NCBI RefSeq assembly: GCF_002979475.1
Contig: NZ_PCOY01000002.1
Location: forward strand, 186,001-250,000
Direction: 5' to 3'
Source of the DNA: Microbacterium sp. MYb62
GTDB taxonomy: Bacteria > Actinomycetota > Actinomycetes > Actinomycetales > Microbacteriaceae
DNA length: 64,000 nucleotides
This document shows positions 44,373-53,421 of this stretch, piece by piece. Within the stretch, counting starts at the first letter, position 1. Every line of letters starts with the position of its first letter. The notes beneath the pieces were generated by a model. The model was given only the letters and a program-made list of their open reading frames with translations. It searched no databases and was not told the DNA's origin. The position numbers and the translations under genes are program-made.

Positions 44373-47300
44373 CTACTCCCTGTCAGCCGCGACCGCGAAG
44401 ATGTCGGTCGATGTCTCGGACGACGCGGCGCGGCGCTCCTCGCGACGGAGCCGCCGTTCGGCGCGCTTGGCGATCCGTCGGTCCCGACCGCGCTCCACGA
44501 GCGTGTAGAGGATCGGCACCAGGACGAGCGTGAGCAGGGTCGACGACACCAGCCCCCCGATCACCACGATCGCCAGCGGCTTCGAGATGAACACACCGCC
44601 ACCCGTCAGTCCGAGGGACATCGGGATCAACGCGAAGACCGTCGCCGCCGCCGTCATCAGGATCGGGCGCAGGCGCAGTCGCGTGCCGTGCTCCACCGCC
44701 TCGTCGAGAGTCGCACCGGCCTCACGGAGCCGGTTCACGAGATCCATGAGCACGATGGCGTTCGTCACGACGATGCCGATCAGCATCAGCAGTCCGATCA
44801 GGGCCGGAAGGCCCATCGGCGTGCCCGTGAGGAGGAGCCCGAGGATGGCGCCGGTCGCCGCGAACGGGATCGAGATGAGCAGCACGAGCGGTCCGCGGAA
44901 GTTGCGGAACGTCGCCACCATCACCAGCAGCACGAGCACGATGGCGCCGAGCATGGCCAGGCCGAGCTGACCGAAGGCTTCATCCTGCTGGGCGGATGCG
45001 CCGCCCTGTTCGAACGTCACCCCGGCAGGCAGCTCGGTCTCGGCGATCGCCTCGTCGATCGCCTGGCTGGCGGCCGACAGGCCGCCCTTCTCCGGCGTGA
45101 CCGTCAGGGTGACCTGACGCTCGCCGTCGGCGCGAGTGATGGTCGGCGCGGTGAGCTCCTCCTCGACGGTCGCGATCGCGGCGAGCGGGATCGCCGTGCC
45201 CGTGACCTCGGCGGCCGCCTTCTGCTCGGCTTCAGCCGCTTCGGCCTCGGTCTGCTGAACCGCCGCGTCGGTGCGCGCCTGGCGCAGCGCCTTGATCTGC
45301 TCGTCGGCCGCCGTGACGCCGGACTGTGCGCCCTCGATGGCGCCCTGCAGTGCGGCGAGCTGCTCGGCGCGTTCCCTCTGCGCCTCGAGCACGGCCGCGT
45401 CATCAGGGTTCAGCGGGTCGGCGGGAACGATCGGCGCCGCCGACAGCTCCGTGAGCTGCCGGTTCAGTGCCCCGATCTGACCGGCGAGTTCGGCACGCTG
45501 CTTCGTGGCGGTGTCGATCTGCGAGTTCAGTTCGTTCTCGGCCTTGGTCTTCGCCTCGTCGGCCTTCGCCTCGGCCTTGGCCTGGAGGGCGTCGGCGGCG
45601 GCCTTCTGCGCGTCAGCCGTCTGCCGAGCCGTGACCGGGAGCATGATCTCGCCGAGCTTGTCGGCGGTTCGTGCCGAGCCCGGTGTGCGCACGATGATGT
45701 CGCGTTCCCGGCCCTCGAACATGAGGGTTCCGACGGTGGTGCCGGAAAGCGCCTCCTGTACGGCCTTCGCGATCGTGGCCCGGTCGAACCCGAGACGTGC
45801 GGCCAGCGGCTCATCGACCTTCACGCGCAGCACCGGCTGCTCTCCCGCGAGTTCGCTCTTGACGGAGCGTACGCCGTCGGCGTCGGCGAGCTGCTTCTCG
45901 AGCAGGTCGCTCGCGGTCCGCAGTGCGGCGGGGTCGTTGCCCTGGATCGCCAGGGCGATGCCGTCGCCGGCTCCCGCGAGGGAGGCATCCTGCGAGGCGA
46001 GGTCGATCTCCCCGCTGTCGGGCAGCCCGTCGAGCGCCTCCTGCACCTTCGCTTCGACCTCGGCGACGTCGGCTCCGTCCTGCAGCCGCAGGTCGTAGGT
46101 GATGGAGGTCGGCGTGCCGGGCGTGGGCACCGGGATCGACGTGGTGATGTCGGCGATGCCCGTGATCTTCCCGAGCGTCTTCTCGACCGGCTCCGCCGCG
46201 GCGACGAGGTCGGCCGTGGTCTCCTTCGGGGGTGTCTGCACGACCTGCAGGCTCGCCTGGCCCGACGATCCGAGGAAATCGGTCTGGATGAACGGGGTCA
46301 TGCCCAGCGTCGCGACGAGCAGCACAGCCGAGGCGACCAGGGTGATCACCGGGTGCCGACGGGTGGCGTTCAAAGCCGGCATGAACGTGCGCTGCAGCCG
46401 GTCGGGAGCCGTGTGGATCTCGTCGAGCTCGGACGGCACGTCGCTCTCGGGAGCCGGTGAGGGCGCGACGGACGCAGTGGCGGGAGCCGCGAGCACAGCC
46501 GTCGCCGTGGTCGCCGTCGCTGTGGTCGCCTCAGAGGCACCGGTGGGGGATGCGTCGTCCGCCGAAGCCTCGACTGCGGGCTGGACCGCTTCGGCGTCGG
46601 CGTCGCGGTGCTTCGGAGCCTTGTTCAGGAACCAGGAGGCGAGCACGGGCACGATCGTGAGCGAGACGACCAGCGAGGCGAGGAGAGCGATCGAGACGGT
46701 CACCGCGAACGGCCGGAACAACTGACCGGCGATACCCGAGACGAACGCGATCGGCAGGAAGACCGCGACGGTGGTGAGCGTCGATGCGGTGATCGCTCCC
46801 GCGACCTGACGTACCGACGCGACGATGCCGTCGATCGTGAGCGGGCCGTCTCCGCGCCGTCTCGAGATGTTCTCGATCACCACGATGGAGTCGTCGACGA
46901 CACGTCCGATGGCGATCGTGAGAGCGCCGAGCGTCAGGATGTTGAGGGTGTTGCCGCTCCACCACAGGCCCGCGAGCGTGATCAGCAGCGACAGCGGGAT
47001 CGACACGGCGGCGATGATCGTCGAGCGCCAGGACCGCAGGAACGCGAGGATCACGAGCACCGCGAAGAGCAGGCCGAGCCCACCCTCGACGGAGAGGTCG
47101 TGGATCGACTGCTCGATGTAGGGCGCCTGGTCGAAGATCGTGACGAAGTCGGCGTCGAGGATCGGTGCGAGCCGGTCGAGCTCGGCGTTCACCCCGTGCG
47201 AGATGTCGACGACGTTGGCGCCCTGCGACGGGATGATCTGGAGCGTGAGCGACGGATTGCCGTTGACTCGCGAGATGGTCTGCGCGGGTACCTTCTCGAG

Positions 47301-48080
47301 GGAGACGTCGGCGAAATCCGCGATCGTGACGGCTCCCTCGGGTGTGGGCACCGAGAGGGTCTGGATGTCTTCCGGAGTGGCGAGCCGCGACCCCACGGTG
47401 ATCGAGAGAGGACCTTCCGCGGAATCGGCCTGTCCGGCGGGGAGTGCCGCGCCGTGAGCTTCGAGCAGCGGTCCGAGTGTCGAGGGCTCGACCTTCAGCC
47501 GGGCGACGTCTGCGGAGCGGAGGTCGATCGTGATGCGCTGCGTCTCCTCACCGGCCAGCGTGACGTCGCGCACGCCGGGCACCCCCTTCAGCGCGGGCAC
47601 GACGGTCTGCTGCAGGGCGTCGCCGAACGCCTCCTGGTCGCCGCCGGTACCGGCGCTGAGCACCATGGCGGGCAGGTCGCCGGCGCCGCCGGAGGCCACC
47701 ATGATCTCCGTGCCCGACGGGAAGCTCGGCTTCAACGACTCGGCCGCGCTGCGGATGGTGCGCAGCGTCTCCTCGTCGTCTTCGCCGAACGTCCACTCGA
47801 CGAGCACCTGTGCGTCACCGCTCGACGTCGTCGAGGTCACACTCGTCACGCCGGGTACCGCGCGGACCGCCTGTTCGAGGGGCTCCGTCACGCTGCTCGC
47901 CATCTCCTCGGGCGCGAGGCCCTGCGACTGCGCGGAGACGAACGCCATGGGCGCCTGCAGCGACGGCATCAGCTCCTGCTTGAGCGCGCCCATCGATATG
48001 AGGCCGAGGGCGACGACGGCCAGTGTCGCGAGCGACAGGATGAGACGGTTCTTGAGGCTGCTGCGTGTGAGGAACGACAT
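44373..48080 (-). CDS. RND-family efflux permease (AcrB/SwrC-like)
   Basis: A 1235-residue proton-driven exporter. It has an N-terminal helix, porter-domain segments (APEEMASSVTEPLEQAVRAV), a helix bundle with GRVVDDSIVVIENISRRRGD containing the proton-relay DD (about residues 393-412), a second porter half and a second bundle with VVTNAIVLMDLVNRLREAG. Two insertions stand out: a low-complexity Ala/Thr/Pro cytoplasmic loop (about 485-560) and, in the second outer domain, a coiled-coil-like stretch rich in Ala/Lys/Glu/Gln (about 830-960). The ATG at 48080 is preferred; a GTG at 48131 would add 17 residues. No membrane-fusion protein or TolC partner is adjacent. Confidence 0.88.
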   Translation of the reverse strand: MSFLTRSSLKNRLILSLATLAVVALGLISMGALKQELMPSLQAPMAFVSAQSQGLAPEEMASSVTEPLEQAVRAVPGVTSVTSTTSSGDAQVLVEWTFGEDDEETLRTIRSAAESLKPSFPSGTEIMVASGGAGDLPAMVLSAGTGGDQEAFGDALQQTVVPALKGVPGVRDVTLAGEETQRITIDLRSADVARLKVEPSTLGPLLEAHGAALPAGQADSAEGPLSITVGSRLATPEDIQTLSVPTPEGAVTIADFADVSLEKVPAQTISRVNGNPSLTLQIIPSQGANVVDISHGVNAELDRLAPILDADFVTIFDQAPYIEQSIHDLSVEGGLGLLFAVLVILAFLRSWRSTIIAAVSIPLSLLITLAGLWWSGNTLNILTLGALTIAIGRVVDDSIVVIENISRRRGDGPLTIDGIVASVRQVAGAITASTLTTVAVFLPIAFVSGIAGQLFRPFAVTVSIALLASLVVSLTIVPVLASWFLNKAPKHRDADAEAVQPAVEASADDASPTGASEATTATATTATAVLAAPATASVAPSPAPESDVPSELDEIHTAPDRLQRTFMPALNATRRHPVITLVASAVLLVATLGMTPFIQTDFLGSSGQASLQVVQTPPKETTADLVAAAEPVEKTLGKITGIADITTSIPVPTPGTPTSITYDLRLQDGADVAEVEAKVQEALDGLPDSGEIDLASQDASLAGAGDGIALAIQGNDPAALRTASDLLEKQLADADGVRSVKSELAGEQPVLRVKVDEPLAARLGFDRATIAKAVQEALSGTTVGTLMFEGRERDIIVRTPGSARTADKLGEIMLPVTARQTADAQKAAADALQAKAEAKADEAKTKAENELNSQIDTATKQRAELAGQIGALNRQLTELSAAPIVPADPLNPDDAAVLEAQRERAEQLAALQGAIEGAQSGVTAADEQIKALRQARTDAAVQQTEAEAAEAEQKAAAEVTGTAIPLAAIATVEEELTAPTITRADGERQVTLTVTPEKGGLSAASQAIDEAIAETELPAGVTFEQGGASAQQDEAFGQLGLAMLGAIVLVLLVMVATFRNFRGPLVLLISIPFAATGAILGLLLTGTPMGLPALIGLLMLIGIVVTNAIVLMDLVNRLREAGATLDEAVEHGTRLRLRPILMTAAATVFALIPMSLGLTGGGVFISKPLAIVVIGGLVSSTLLTLVLVPILYTLVERGRDRRIAKRAERRLRREERRAASSETSTDIFAVAADRE

Positions 48081-48424
48081 GGAGCGGTGAGGTGCTTTCG
48101 GCTGGGTCACGGTGGGCAGGCGAAGACGCACCCCGCGACGCGGAAGCCGCCTGTCGTCACTCGGATCTCATCGTTCCGCGGCGATCCCGTTGTTCCGGCG
48201 CAGCGCGAGGAGAGGCGACTGAGCTACGGCGACACGATCGACACTTCGAGCCTGCCGGGTCGGACATCCCGGGGCATCCTCCCGCGGGTTGATCCCCGTC
48301 CCCCCACGGCATGACCTGCGCGGGCCCGGCATCCGTTTCCGGCCGACGTCCTCGTCGACGACGCGTCGTCACTTTTGGATCCAGAATGCAGAGTTCGGCG
48401 AGATGATCCGATACTCTCGCTCCC
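48081..48424. other. Divergent intergenic region between RND exporter and GntR gene
   Basis: This 344-bp gap must hold the promoters of both divergent genes. On the GntR side I see GATACT (48410-48415) as a possible -10 and a near-perfect palindrome TTTTGGATCCAGAA at 48373-48386. The rest is GC-rich with short inverted repeats; I see no gene or RNA structure in it. Confidence 0.6.
48373..48386. promoter_or_regulatory. Candidate GntR operator TTTTGGATCCAGAA
   Basis: The 14-mer reads TTYTGGATCCARAA on both strands and lies about 40 bp before the GntR-family start, near its expected -35. It is likely an autoregulatory site. Confidence 0.5.
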
Positions 48425-49156
48425 ATGGTGCAATCAGGGAACGCCGCGTCGCCCAAGGAACGGGCCGAGGCTCTGCAGAAGCTCGCTCAGCGACACGGGG
48501 CCGGATACCGGTCGGTCGGTGCGATGGCGTACGACATCATCCGCGATGCGATCCTCGACGGCACGCTGCCGCCGGGGATGAAGCTGCGTCAGGAGACGCT
48601 CGCCGAGTCCATCGGCATCTCGCGACTGCCGATCCGCTCGGCGCTGATCCAACTGGAAGCCGACGGCCTCGTGGTCTTCCACGCCCGCCGCGGGGCGATG
48701 GTGCGTGCGCTCTCCGTGCAGGAGGCGACGGAGGTGTACCACCTGCGGACCCTGCTCGAGAAGGATGCGCTGCGCCTGGCGATGGAGGAGATCACTCCGG
48801 AGCGGATCACCCGTCTGCGCGAGCTCGCCCAGACGGCGGACGACATCTCGGAGGGCGGCGAGTTCGTGGAGGCCCGCACCGAGTTCTACGCGACGCTCTA
48901 CGACGCCGAGGCCCGCCCCGTGATGTGGGAGATGATCGAACAGCTGCGGCTCAAGCTCGGACGCTACGTGCTCGGCTGGCGCCTGGTCTCGCCCGGTGCG
49001 CACGACCACTCCCACGGCGAGCTGATCGACGTCGTCGCTGCAGGAGACGTCGGCGAGGCGCTGCGTGTGCTCGAGACGCACCTCAACCACGTGCGCGACG
49101 GGGTCATCGCCCTCCTCGACGCCGCCGCGACGGAGGCCGCGGGCGACGGAGCCTGA
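48425..49156 (+). CDS. GntR-family regulator with FCD domain
   Basis: A 243-residue FadR-type regulator. The winged helix runs from MAYDIIRDAILDGTLPPGMK through LRQETLAESIGISRLPIRSA (about 34-72), and the FCD domain follows with VQEATEVYHLRTLLEKDALR and a helical effector pocket including AHDHSHGELIDVV with metal-type histidines. The ligand may be a carboxylic acid. It converges on kynU, separated by a strong terminator; whether it controls that operon is not shown by the sequence. Confidence 0.85.
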   Translation: MVQSGNAASPKERAEALQKLAQRHGAGYRSVGAMAYDIIRDAILDGTLPPGMKLRQETLAESIGISRLPIRSALIQLEADGLVVFHARRGAMVRALSVQEATEVYHLRTLLEKDALRLAMEEITPERITRLRELAQTADDISEGGEFVEARTEFYATLYDAEARPVMWEMIEQLRLKLGRYVLGWRLVSPGAHDHSHGELIDVVAAGDVGEALRVLETHLNHVRDGVIALLDAAATEAAGDGA

Positions 49157-49172
49157 GGCGCACGCGAGAACC

Positions 49173-49209
49173 AGTGAGGGGATCGACGCCCGGCGTCGGT
49201 CCCCTCACT
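49173..49209. terminator. Bidirectional terminator between GntR gene and kynU
   Basis: A 17-bp stem (AGTGAGGGGATCGACGC and complement, with one G-U pair) closed by a 3-nt loop. Confidence 0.8.
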
Positions 49210-49240
49210 CGTGTCCGCGCTTCCGGTGGCGGTGCTTCTC

Positions 49241-49301
49241 GGTGACGGTGTCTATCAGGTGACGGTGTCTATCAGGTGACGGTGTCTATCAGGTGACGGT
49301 G
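49241..49301. repeat. 3.6 tandem copies of a 17-bp unit at the 3' end of kynU
   Basis: GGTGACGGTGTCTATCA repeats at 49241-49257, 49258-49274 and 49275-49291, then a 10-bp partial copy to 49301. On the minus strand the partial copy encodes the last kynureninase residues, and each full copy carries the TGA stop. Confidence 0.95.
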
Positions 49302-50563
49302 GCGCGACGCGCGAACCGCGGCTCGCGCCAGATCTCGCTGTGCAGCACGTCCTCCAGCGCATCGATCGCATCCCACACGTCGGTGTAGGAGGTGTAGAGC
49401 GGGGTGAAACCGAAGCGGATGAGGTCGGGGGCGCGGAAGTCGCCGATCACCCCGCGCTCGATCAGGGCCTGCATGACCGCGTAGCCGTCTTCGTGGCGGA
49501 GCGAGACCTGGCTGCCGCGGCGGGCGGACTCCCGAGGGGTGACCGGCTCGATTCCCCAGCGCGGTGTGAGGCGGGTGTCGACGAGGGACAGGAACAGCTC
49601 GGTCAGCCGCAGGCTCTTCTCGCGGAGCAGCTCCATGTCGACGTCGTCCCAGATGTCGAGGCTCGCTTCGAGTCCGGCGACCGACAGCAGCTGAGGCGTG
49701 CCGACGCGGAAGCGCTCGATGCCCGCGGCGGGGGCGTACTCGACGGTGAAGTCGAAGGGCTTCGCGTGGCCGTGCCAGCCGGTCAGGGCAGGACGGGCCG
49801 CGTCGTGGTGCCGCGCGGCGGCCCAGATGAACGAGGGCGAGCCGGGACCGCCGTTGAGGTACTTGTAGGTGCAGCCGACCGCGAAGTCGGCCTCCGCCCC
49901 GTTCAGGTCGATCGGCACCGCGCCGACGCTGTGGCACAGGTCCCAGACCACCAGGGCGCCGGCGGCATGCACCTTGCGTGTGATCTCGGCCATGTCGTGC
50001 ATCCGTCCGGTGCGGTAGTCGACCTGGGTGAGCACGACGACCGCGACGTGATCGTCGAGCACGTCGTCGAGGGTGGGACCGTCGTCGGAGATCAGCCGGC
50101 GCTCCAACGGGGTTCCGCCGCCGAGCAGCTCCTGCACCGCTTCCAGCATGTAGAGGTCGGTGGGGAAGTTGCCCCGCTCCGCGACGATCACCCGGCGGCC
50201 GGGTCGAAGCCGGACAGCGGCGACCGCCGCCTGGAACAGGCTCGCCGATGTCGAATCGCCGAGCACGACCTCGCCGGCGTCAGCCCCGATGAGCGGTGCG
50301 ATGCGGTCGCCGATCGTGCGCGGCTTGGCGAACCATCCGGCGTCGTTCCAGCTGCGGATGAGGCCGGTGCCCCACTCCTCGGTGATGACACGCTGCAGGT
50401 GGGCTGCGGTGTGCTTCGGCAGCATACCGAGGGAGTTGCCGTCGAGGTAGATCACGCCGTCTGGCAGCACGAAGCGCTCGCGCATCGAGGCCAGCGGGTC
50501 GGCGTCGTCGAAGGCCGTGCAGGTCGCGCGGTCGATGACGGGGCGGGTGGAGGTGGTGCTCAT
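49289..50563 (-). CDS. kynU: Kynureninase
   Basis: PLP enzyme that splits kynurenine or 3-hydroxykynurenine into alanine plus anthranilate or 3-hydroxyanthranilate. The 424-residue protein shows IYLDGNSLGMLPK (about 35-47), VVLTQVDYRTGRMHDMA, VWDLCHSVGAVPIDLN with the PLP-binding Asp, and the Schiff-base lysine in GCTYKYLNGGPGSPSF. Start ATG at 50563; the frame reaching 50677 has no homology. Last gene of the operon. Its final codons lie in a 17-bp tandem repeat. Confidence 0.93.
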   Translation of the reverse strand: MSTTSTRPVIDRATCTAFDDADPLASMRERFVLPDGVIYLDGNSLGMLPKHTAAHLQRVITEEWGTGLIRSWNDAGWFAKPRTIGDRIAPLIGADAGEVVLGDSTSASLFQAAVAAVRLRPGRRVIVAERGNFPTDLYMLEAVQELLGGGTPLERRLISDDGPTLDDVLDDHVAVVVLTQVDYRTGRMHDMAEITRKVHAAGALVVWDLCHSVGAVPIDLNGAEADFAVGCTYKYLNGGPGSPSFIWAAARHHDAARPALTGWHGHAKPFDFTVEYAPAAGIERFRVGTPQLLSVAGLEASLDIWDDVDMELLREKSLRLTELFLSLVDTRLTPRWGIEPVTPRESARRGSQVSLRHEDGYAVMQALIERGVIGDFRAPDLIRFGFTPLYTSYTDVWDAIDALEDVLHSEIWREPRFARRATVT

Positions 50564-50591
50564 GAGCAGGTCCGTTCGAGGTCGTGCGGGG

Positions 50592-51584
50592 TCAGCGCCC
50601 CAGGAAGCGCAGGGCGTTGTCGCGGCGGATGGCGCTCTTCTGCGCGTCGTCGAGGAAGTCGGCGCGGTCGACGACACTGCCGACGGGGCGCTCGCCCAGG
50701 GGGTAGGGGTAGTCGCTGCCGACCATCACCTGCGAGGCGCCGAGGGTCTCGACCAGCACCCGCAGCGCGACCGGGTCGAAGACGACGCTGTCGACGCTGA
50801 AGCGGTCGAGGTAGGCCGAGGGTGGACGCTCGCTGACCCCGATGAGGTCGGGCCGCTGCATCCAGGCGTTCTCGAACCGACCCAGCCAGAACGCGAACGA
50901 TCCCCCGCCGTGCGCGAAAGCGAGTCGGAGGGTGGGCGGCACGCGGTCGAAGACGCCGCCCAGGATCATCGCGATGATCGAGAGATGCGTCTCGGCGGGC
51001 ATCCCGGTGAGCCATCGCGCCATCCAGCGGTCGAGCCGGGGGGAACCCGCCATGTCCCACGGATGCACGAAGACCGGGATGCCGTTGGCCGCGCAGTGCT
51101 GCAGGAACATCACCATGCCCTCGTCGTCGAGGTCGCGGTCGCCGACGTGGTTGCCGATCTCGACACCCGCATGACCGGACGCGATGGCGCGGTCGGCCTC
51201 GACGCAGGCGGCATCCGGATCCTGCAGCGGCACCTGCGCGAACGGGATCAGCCGATCGGGGGCCGGGGCGCAGATCTCCAGGGCGAGGTCGTTGAAGATG
51301 CGCGCCACCTTGACCGCCTCGGCACCCGACTTGTCATAGGAGAAGAACAGCGGGGTGGGGGAGACGACCTGCATCTCGACGCCGTCGGCGTCCATGTCGG
51401 CCAGGCGCACGGACGCGTCCCAGCAGTCGTCGCCGACCCGCCGGAACTCGGTGTCGCCGAGCATGATCATCGCCTCGCGCTCGGAGTCCACGCGCAGGGT
51501 CGGCCAGAGACCCGGCCCGACCTGCGATGACAGGTCGGGCCAGGAACTCGGCACGAAGTGCGTGTGGACGTCGATCGTGCCCAA
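50592..51584 (-). CDS. nbaD: 2-amino-3-carboxymuconate-6-semialdehyde decarboxylase (ACMSD)
   Basis: Decarboxylates ACMS, the product of 3-hydroxyanthranilate dioxygenase, to 2-aminomuconate semialdehyde. The 330-residue amidohydrolase-fold protein has the metal-binding IDVHTHFVP at its very N-terminus, FVHPWDMAG near 173, HGGGSFAFWLGR near 222 and VGSDYPYPLGE. The start must be the TTG at 51584: the upstream gene's TGA is in the same frame three codons before it, and any later start would remove the metal-binding HxH. This is the only TTG start I found in the window. Confidence 0.9.
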   Translation of the reverse strand: MGTIDVHTHFVPSSWPDLSSQVGPGLWPTLRVDSEREAMIMLGDTEFRRVGDDCWDASVRLADMDADGVEMQVVSPTPLFFSYDKSGAEAVKVARIFNDLALEICAPAPDRLIPFAQVPLQDPDAACVEADRAIASGHAGVEIGNHVGDRDLDDEGMVMFLQHCAANGIPVFVHPWDMAGSPRLDRWMARWLTGMPAETHLSIIAMILGGVFDRVPPTLRLAFAHGGGSFAFWLGRFENAWMQRPDLIGVSERPPSAYLDRFSVDSVVFDPVALRVLVETLGASQVMVGSDYPYPLGERPVGSVVDRADFLDDAQKSAIRRDNALRFLGR

Positions 51585-51590
51585 GGGGTT

Positions 51591-52127
51591 TCAGCCCTTG
51601 CCGGGGTGGACGGCGCCGCACTCGGGGCAGGTGCGCCCCTCTTCGCTCTCGTAGAAGTCGCGGAAAACCGGCGGCAGATCCTCGACGATGTCGCGCACCT
51701 GCAGCTCGACCTCGTGCACCTTGGCGTTGCAGTTCGGGCAGAACCAGGCGAACTTCTCGAGCGTGCCCTCTTCGCGGATGCGCTCGATCACGATGCCGAT
51801 GGACCCCTCTTCCGGGCGCTGCGGGGAGTGGAAGACGTTGCCGGGCAGCAGCCACATCTCGCCCTCGCGGATGTCGATGCGCTGCAGGCCGTCGGGCGTC
51901 TGGATGTTCACGTGCATGTTGCCGCGGTACTGGTAGAACCACTCCTCATACGGGTCGAAGTGGAAGTCGGTGCGCTGGTTCGGGCCGCCGACCACCTGCA
52001 CGATGAAGTCGCCCATGGGCGTCCACGCGGCCTTGTTGTTGACCGGTGGCTTCAGGAGATGCTCGTTCTCCTTGATCCATGCGGGGAAGTCGATCACGGG
52101 TGGGATGACGGGTGCGATGGTGCTCAT
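51591..52127 (-). CDS. nbaC: 3-hydroxyanthranilate 3,4-dioxygenase
   Basis: Opens the 3-hydroxyanthranilate ring to ACMS with non-haem Fe(II). The 178-residue cupin has the iron ligands in [16 protein letters not shown] (His and Glu, about 54-69) and the later His in NVFHSPQRP. The C-terminal part carries two CxxC pairs, CPNC and CPEC, the rubredoxin-like iron site of bacterial enzymes. Six bases after its stop comes the TTG of the next gene; its ATG overlaps the stop of the RidA gene. Confidence 0.92.
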   Translation of the reverse strand: MSTIAPVIPPVIDFPAWIKENEHLLKPPVNNKAAWTPMGDFIVQVVGGPNQRTDFHFDPYEEWFYQYRGNMHVNIQTPDGLQRIDIREGEMWLLPGNVFHSPQRPEEGSIGIVIERIREEGTLEKFAWFCPNCNAKVHEVELQVRDIVEDLPPVFRDFYESEEGRTCPECGAVHPGKG

Positions 52128-52606
52128 TTCTCCTCCTCGAGAGTGGCAGCGGTGTTGTGGTCGGCGGTGTTGTGGTCGGTGGTGGTGTCGGGGCGCCGCG
52201 CGATCGCCTGGATCTCGATGCGCAGGTGCGGATGCGGCAGGGCGTGCACGGCGACCGTGGTGCGGGCCGGCCCCTGCTCGTCGAAGTGCTCGGCCCAGAC
52301 GGCGTTGTACGCGGCGAAGTCGTTCATGTCGACGAGGAAGCTGGTCGCCTGCACCAGATCGTCGAGGCCGCAGCCGGCGGCGGCCAGCACTTCGCGGATG
52401 TTCTCGATGACGGCGCGGGTCTGCACGGCGACATCGAGCCTCGTCGCTCCGAACTCATCGACCTCGGCTCCGGCGATGGTGTTGTCGGGGCGCCTGCTCG
52501 ACGTACCGGAGACGAAGACCAGGTCGCCGGAGACCTTGGCGTGCGGGAAGCGGCCCCGGGGCGTGGCCTTGCCCTCGACGAGGATGCCTCGTGATGCGGT
52601 CATCAT
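52124..52606 (-). CDS. nbaF: RidA/YjgF-family protein, probable 2-aminomuconate deaminase
   Basis: A 160-residue RidA-fold protein ([20 protein letters not shown] near 24-43, [19 protein letters not shown], and the arginine in [10 protein letters not shown]). In the aminomuconate branch such proteins hydrolyse 2-aminomuconate to 4-oxalocrotonate and ammonia; the position between decarboxylase and dioxygenase genes supports that. The C-terminus ends in a doubled DHNTA peptide encoded by a 15-bp tandem duplication (52151-52180). Coupled by ATGA overlap on both sides. Confidence 0.85.
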   Translation of the reverse strand: MMTASRGILVEGKATPRGRFPHAKVSGDLVFVSGTSSRRPDNTIAGAEVDEFGATRLDVAVQTRAVIENIREVLAAAGCGLDDLVQATSFLVDMNDFAAYNAVWAEHFDEQGPARTTVAVHALPHPHLRIEIQAIARRPDTTTDHNTADHNTAATLEEEK

Positions 52607-53421
52607 GATCCCTTCTGGGCGAGGCTGTCCGCCCTGCTGCGCGTGCGGATGCCGACGCGTCCGAGCCCCGCGATCGTCGCTTCGACCGTGCCGTCATCCG
52701 GCAGCGGAACAGCGGCGGTCGCGGCACCGGCGAGCAGGATGGAGCCGGCGCGGAGCGTGAACCCGTGGCGGGCGGCGAGTCGCGCGGCCGCGGCGACGGC
52801 GCGGCCGGGATCGCCGAGGATCGCGGCGGTCGAACCGGTGGCGCTGATCCGACCGTCGACCTCGAGCGTGACCGCCCTGTTGTCGAGGGCACCGGCCCGG
52901 TCGAACGGGGTCCACGGGCCGACCACGTAGGCGGCGGCCGACGTGTTGTCGGCCACGACGTCGGCGAGGCTGAAGCGGAAATCCCGGTACCGGGAGTCGA
53001 TGATCTCCAGTGCAGGGGCGACCGCGGCGATGACCGCCGCCAGCGGACGTCCGGATCCGGCGCCGTCGATATCCGTGCCGTCGATGTCGGAGGCGAGAAG
53101 GTACGCGACCTCCGGCTCGATGCGCGGGTGGATGGCCGACCGCCGGTCGAACACCGCGTCGTCGTCGAGGCGCATCGCATCGGTGAGGGTGCCGATGGTC
53201 ACGTCGCTCACGCCCATCTGCTGCGCCTTCGCCTGACTCGTGAAGCCGAGCTTCAGACCGGTGAGGCGCTCGCCGCGGGCGAGTCGGCGGGCGATCAGCG
53301 CGTGCTGCGTGGCGTAGGCGGTATCGAGCCCGACCTCCTCGGTGGAGGAGAACTGGTTGATCGCCGTCGCGGTGCGCTGCGCGGTGTCGAGCGCGGCGGC
53401 GAACACCGCGTCGGCGGTCAT
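52603..53421 (-). CDS. 4-oxalocrotonate decarboxylase (hydratase/decarboxylase family)
   Basis: A 272-residue member of the fumarylacetoacetase-related hydratase/decarboxylase family. The N-terminus has [16 protein letters not shown] (about 55-70), the metal-binding [13 protein letters not shown] lies near 100, and [14 protein letters not shown] near 136. A second paralogue, the hydratase, is encoded three genes upstream; the split into decarboxylase and hydratase is inferred from pathway logic, since both share the fold. It converts 4-oxalocrotonate to 2-oxopent-4-enoate. Confidence 0.82.
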   Translation of the reverse strand: MTADAVFAAALDTAQRTATAINQFSSTEEVGLDTAYATQHALIARRLARGERLTGLKLGFTSQAKAQQMGVSDVTIGTLTDAMRLDDDAVFDRRSAIHPRIEPEVAYLLASDIDGTDIDGAGSGRPLAAVIAAVAPALEIIDSRYRDFRFSLADVVADNTSAAAYVVGPWTPFDRAGALDNRAVTLEVDGRISATGSTAAILGDPGRAVAAAARLAARHGFTLRAGSILLAGAATAAVPLPDDGTVEATIAGLGRVGIRTRSRADSLAQKGS

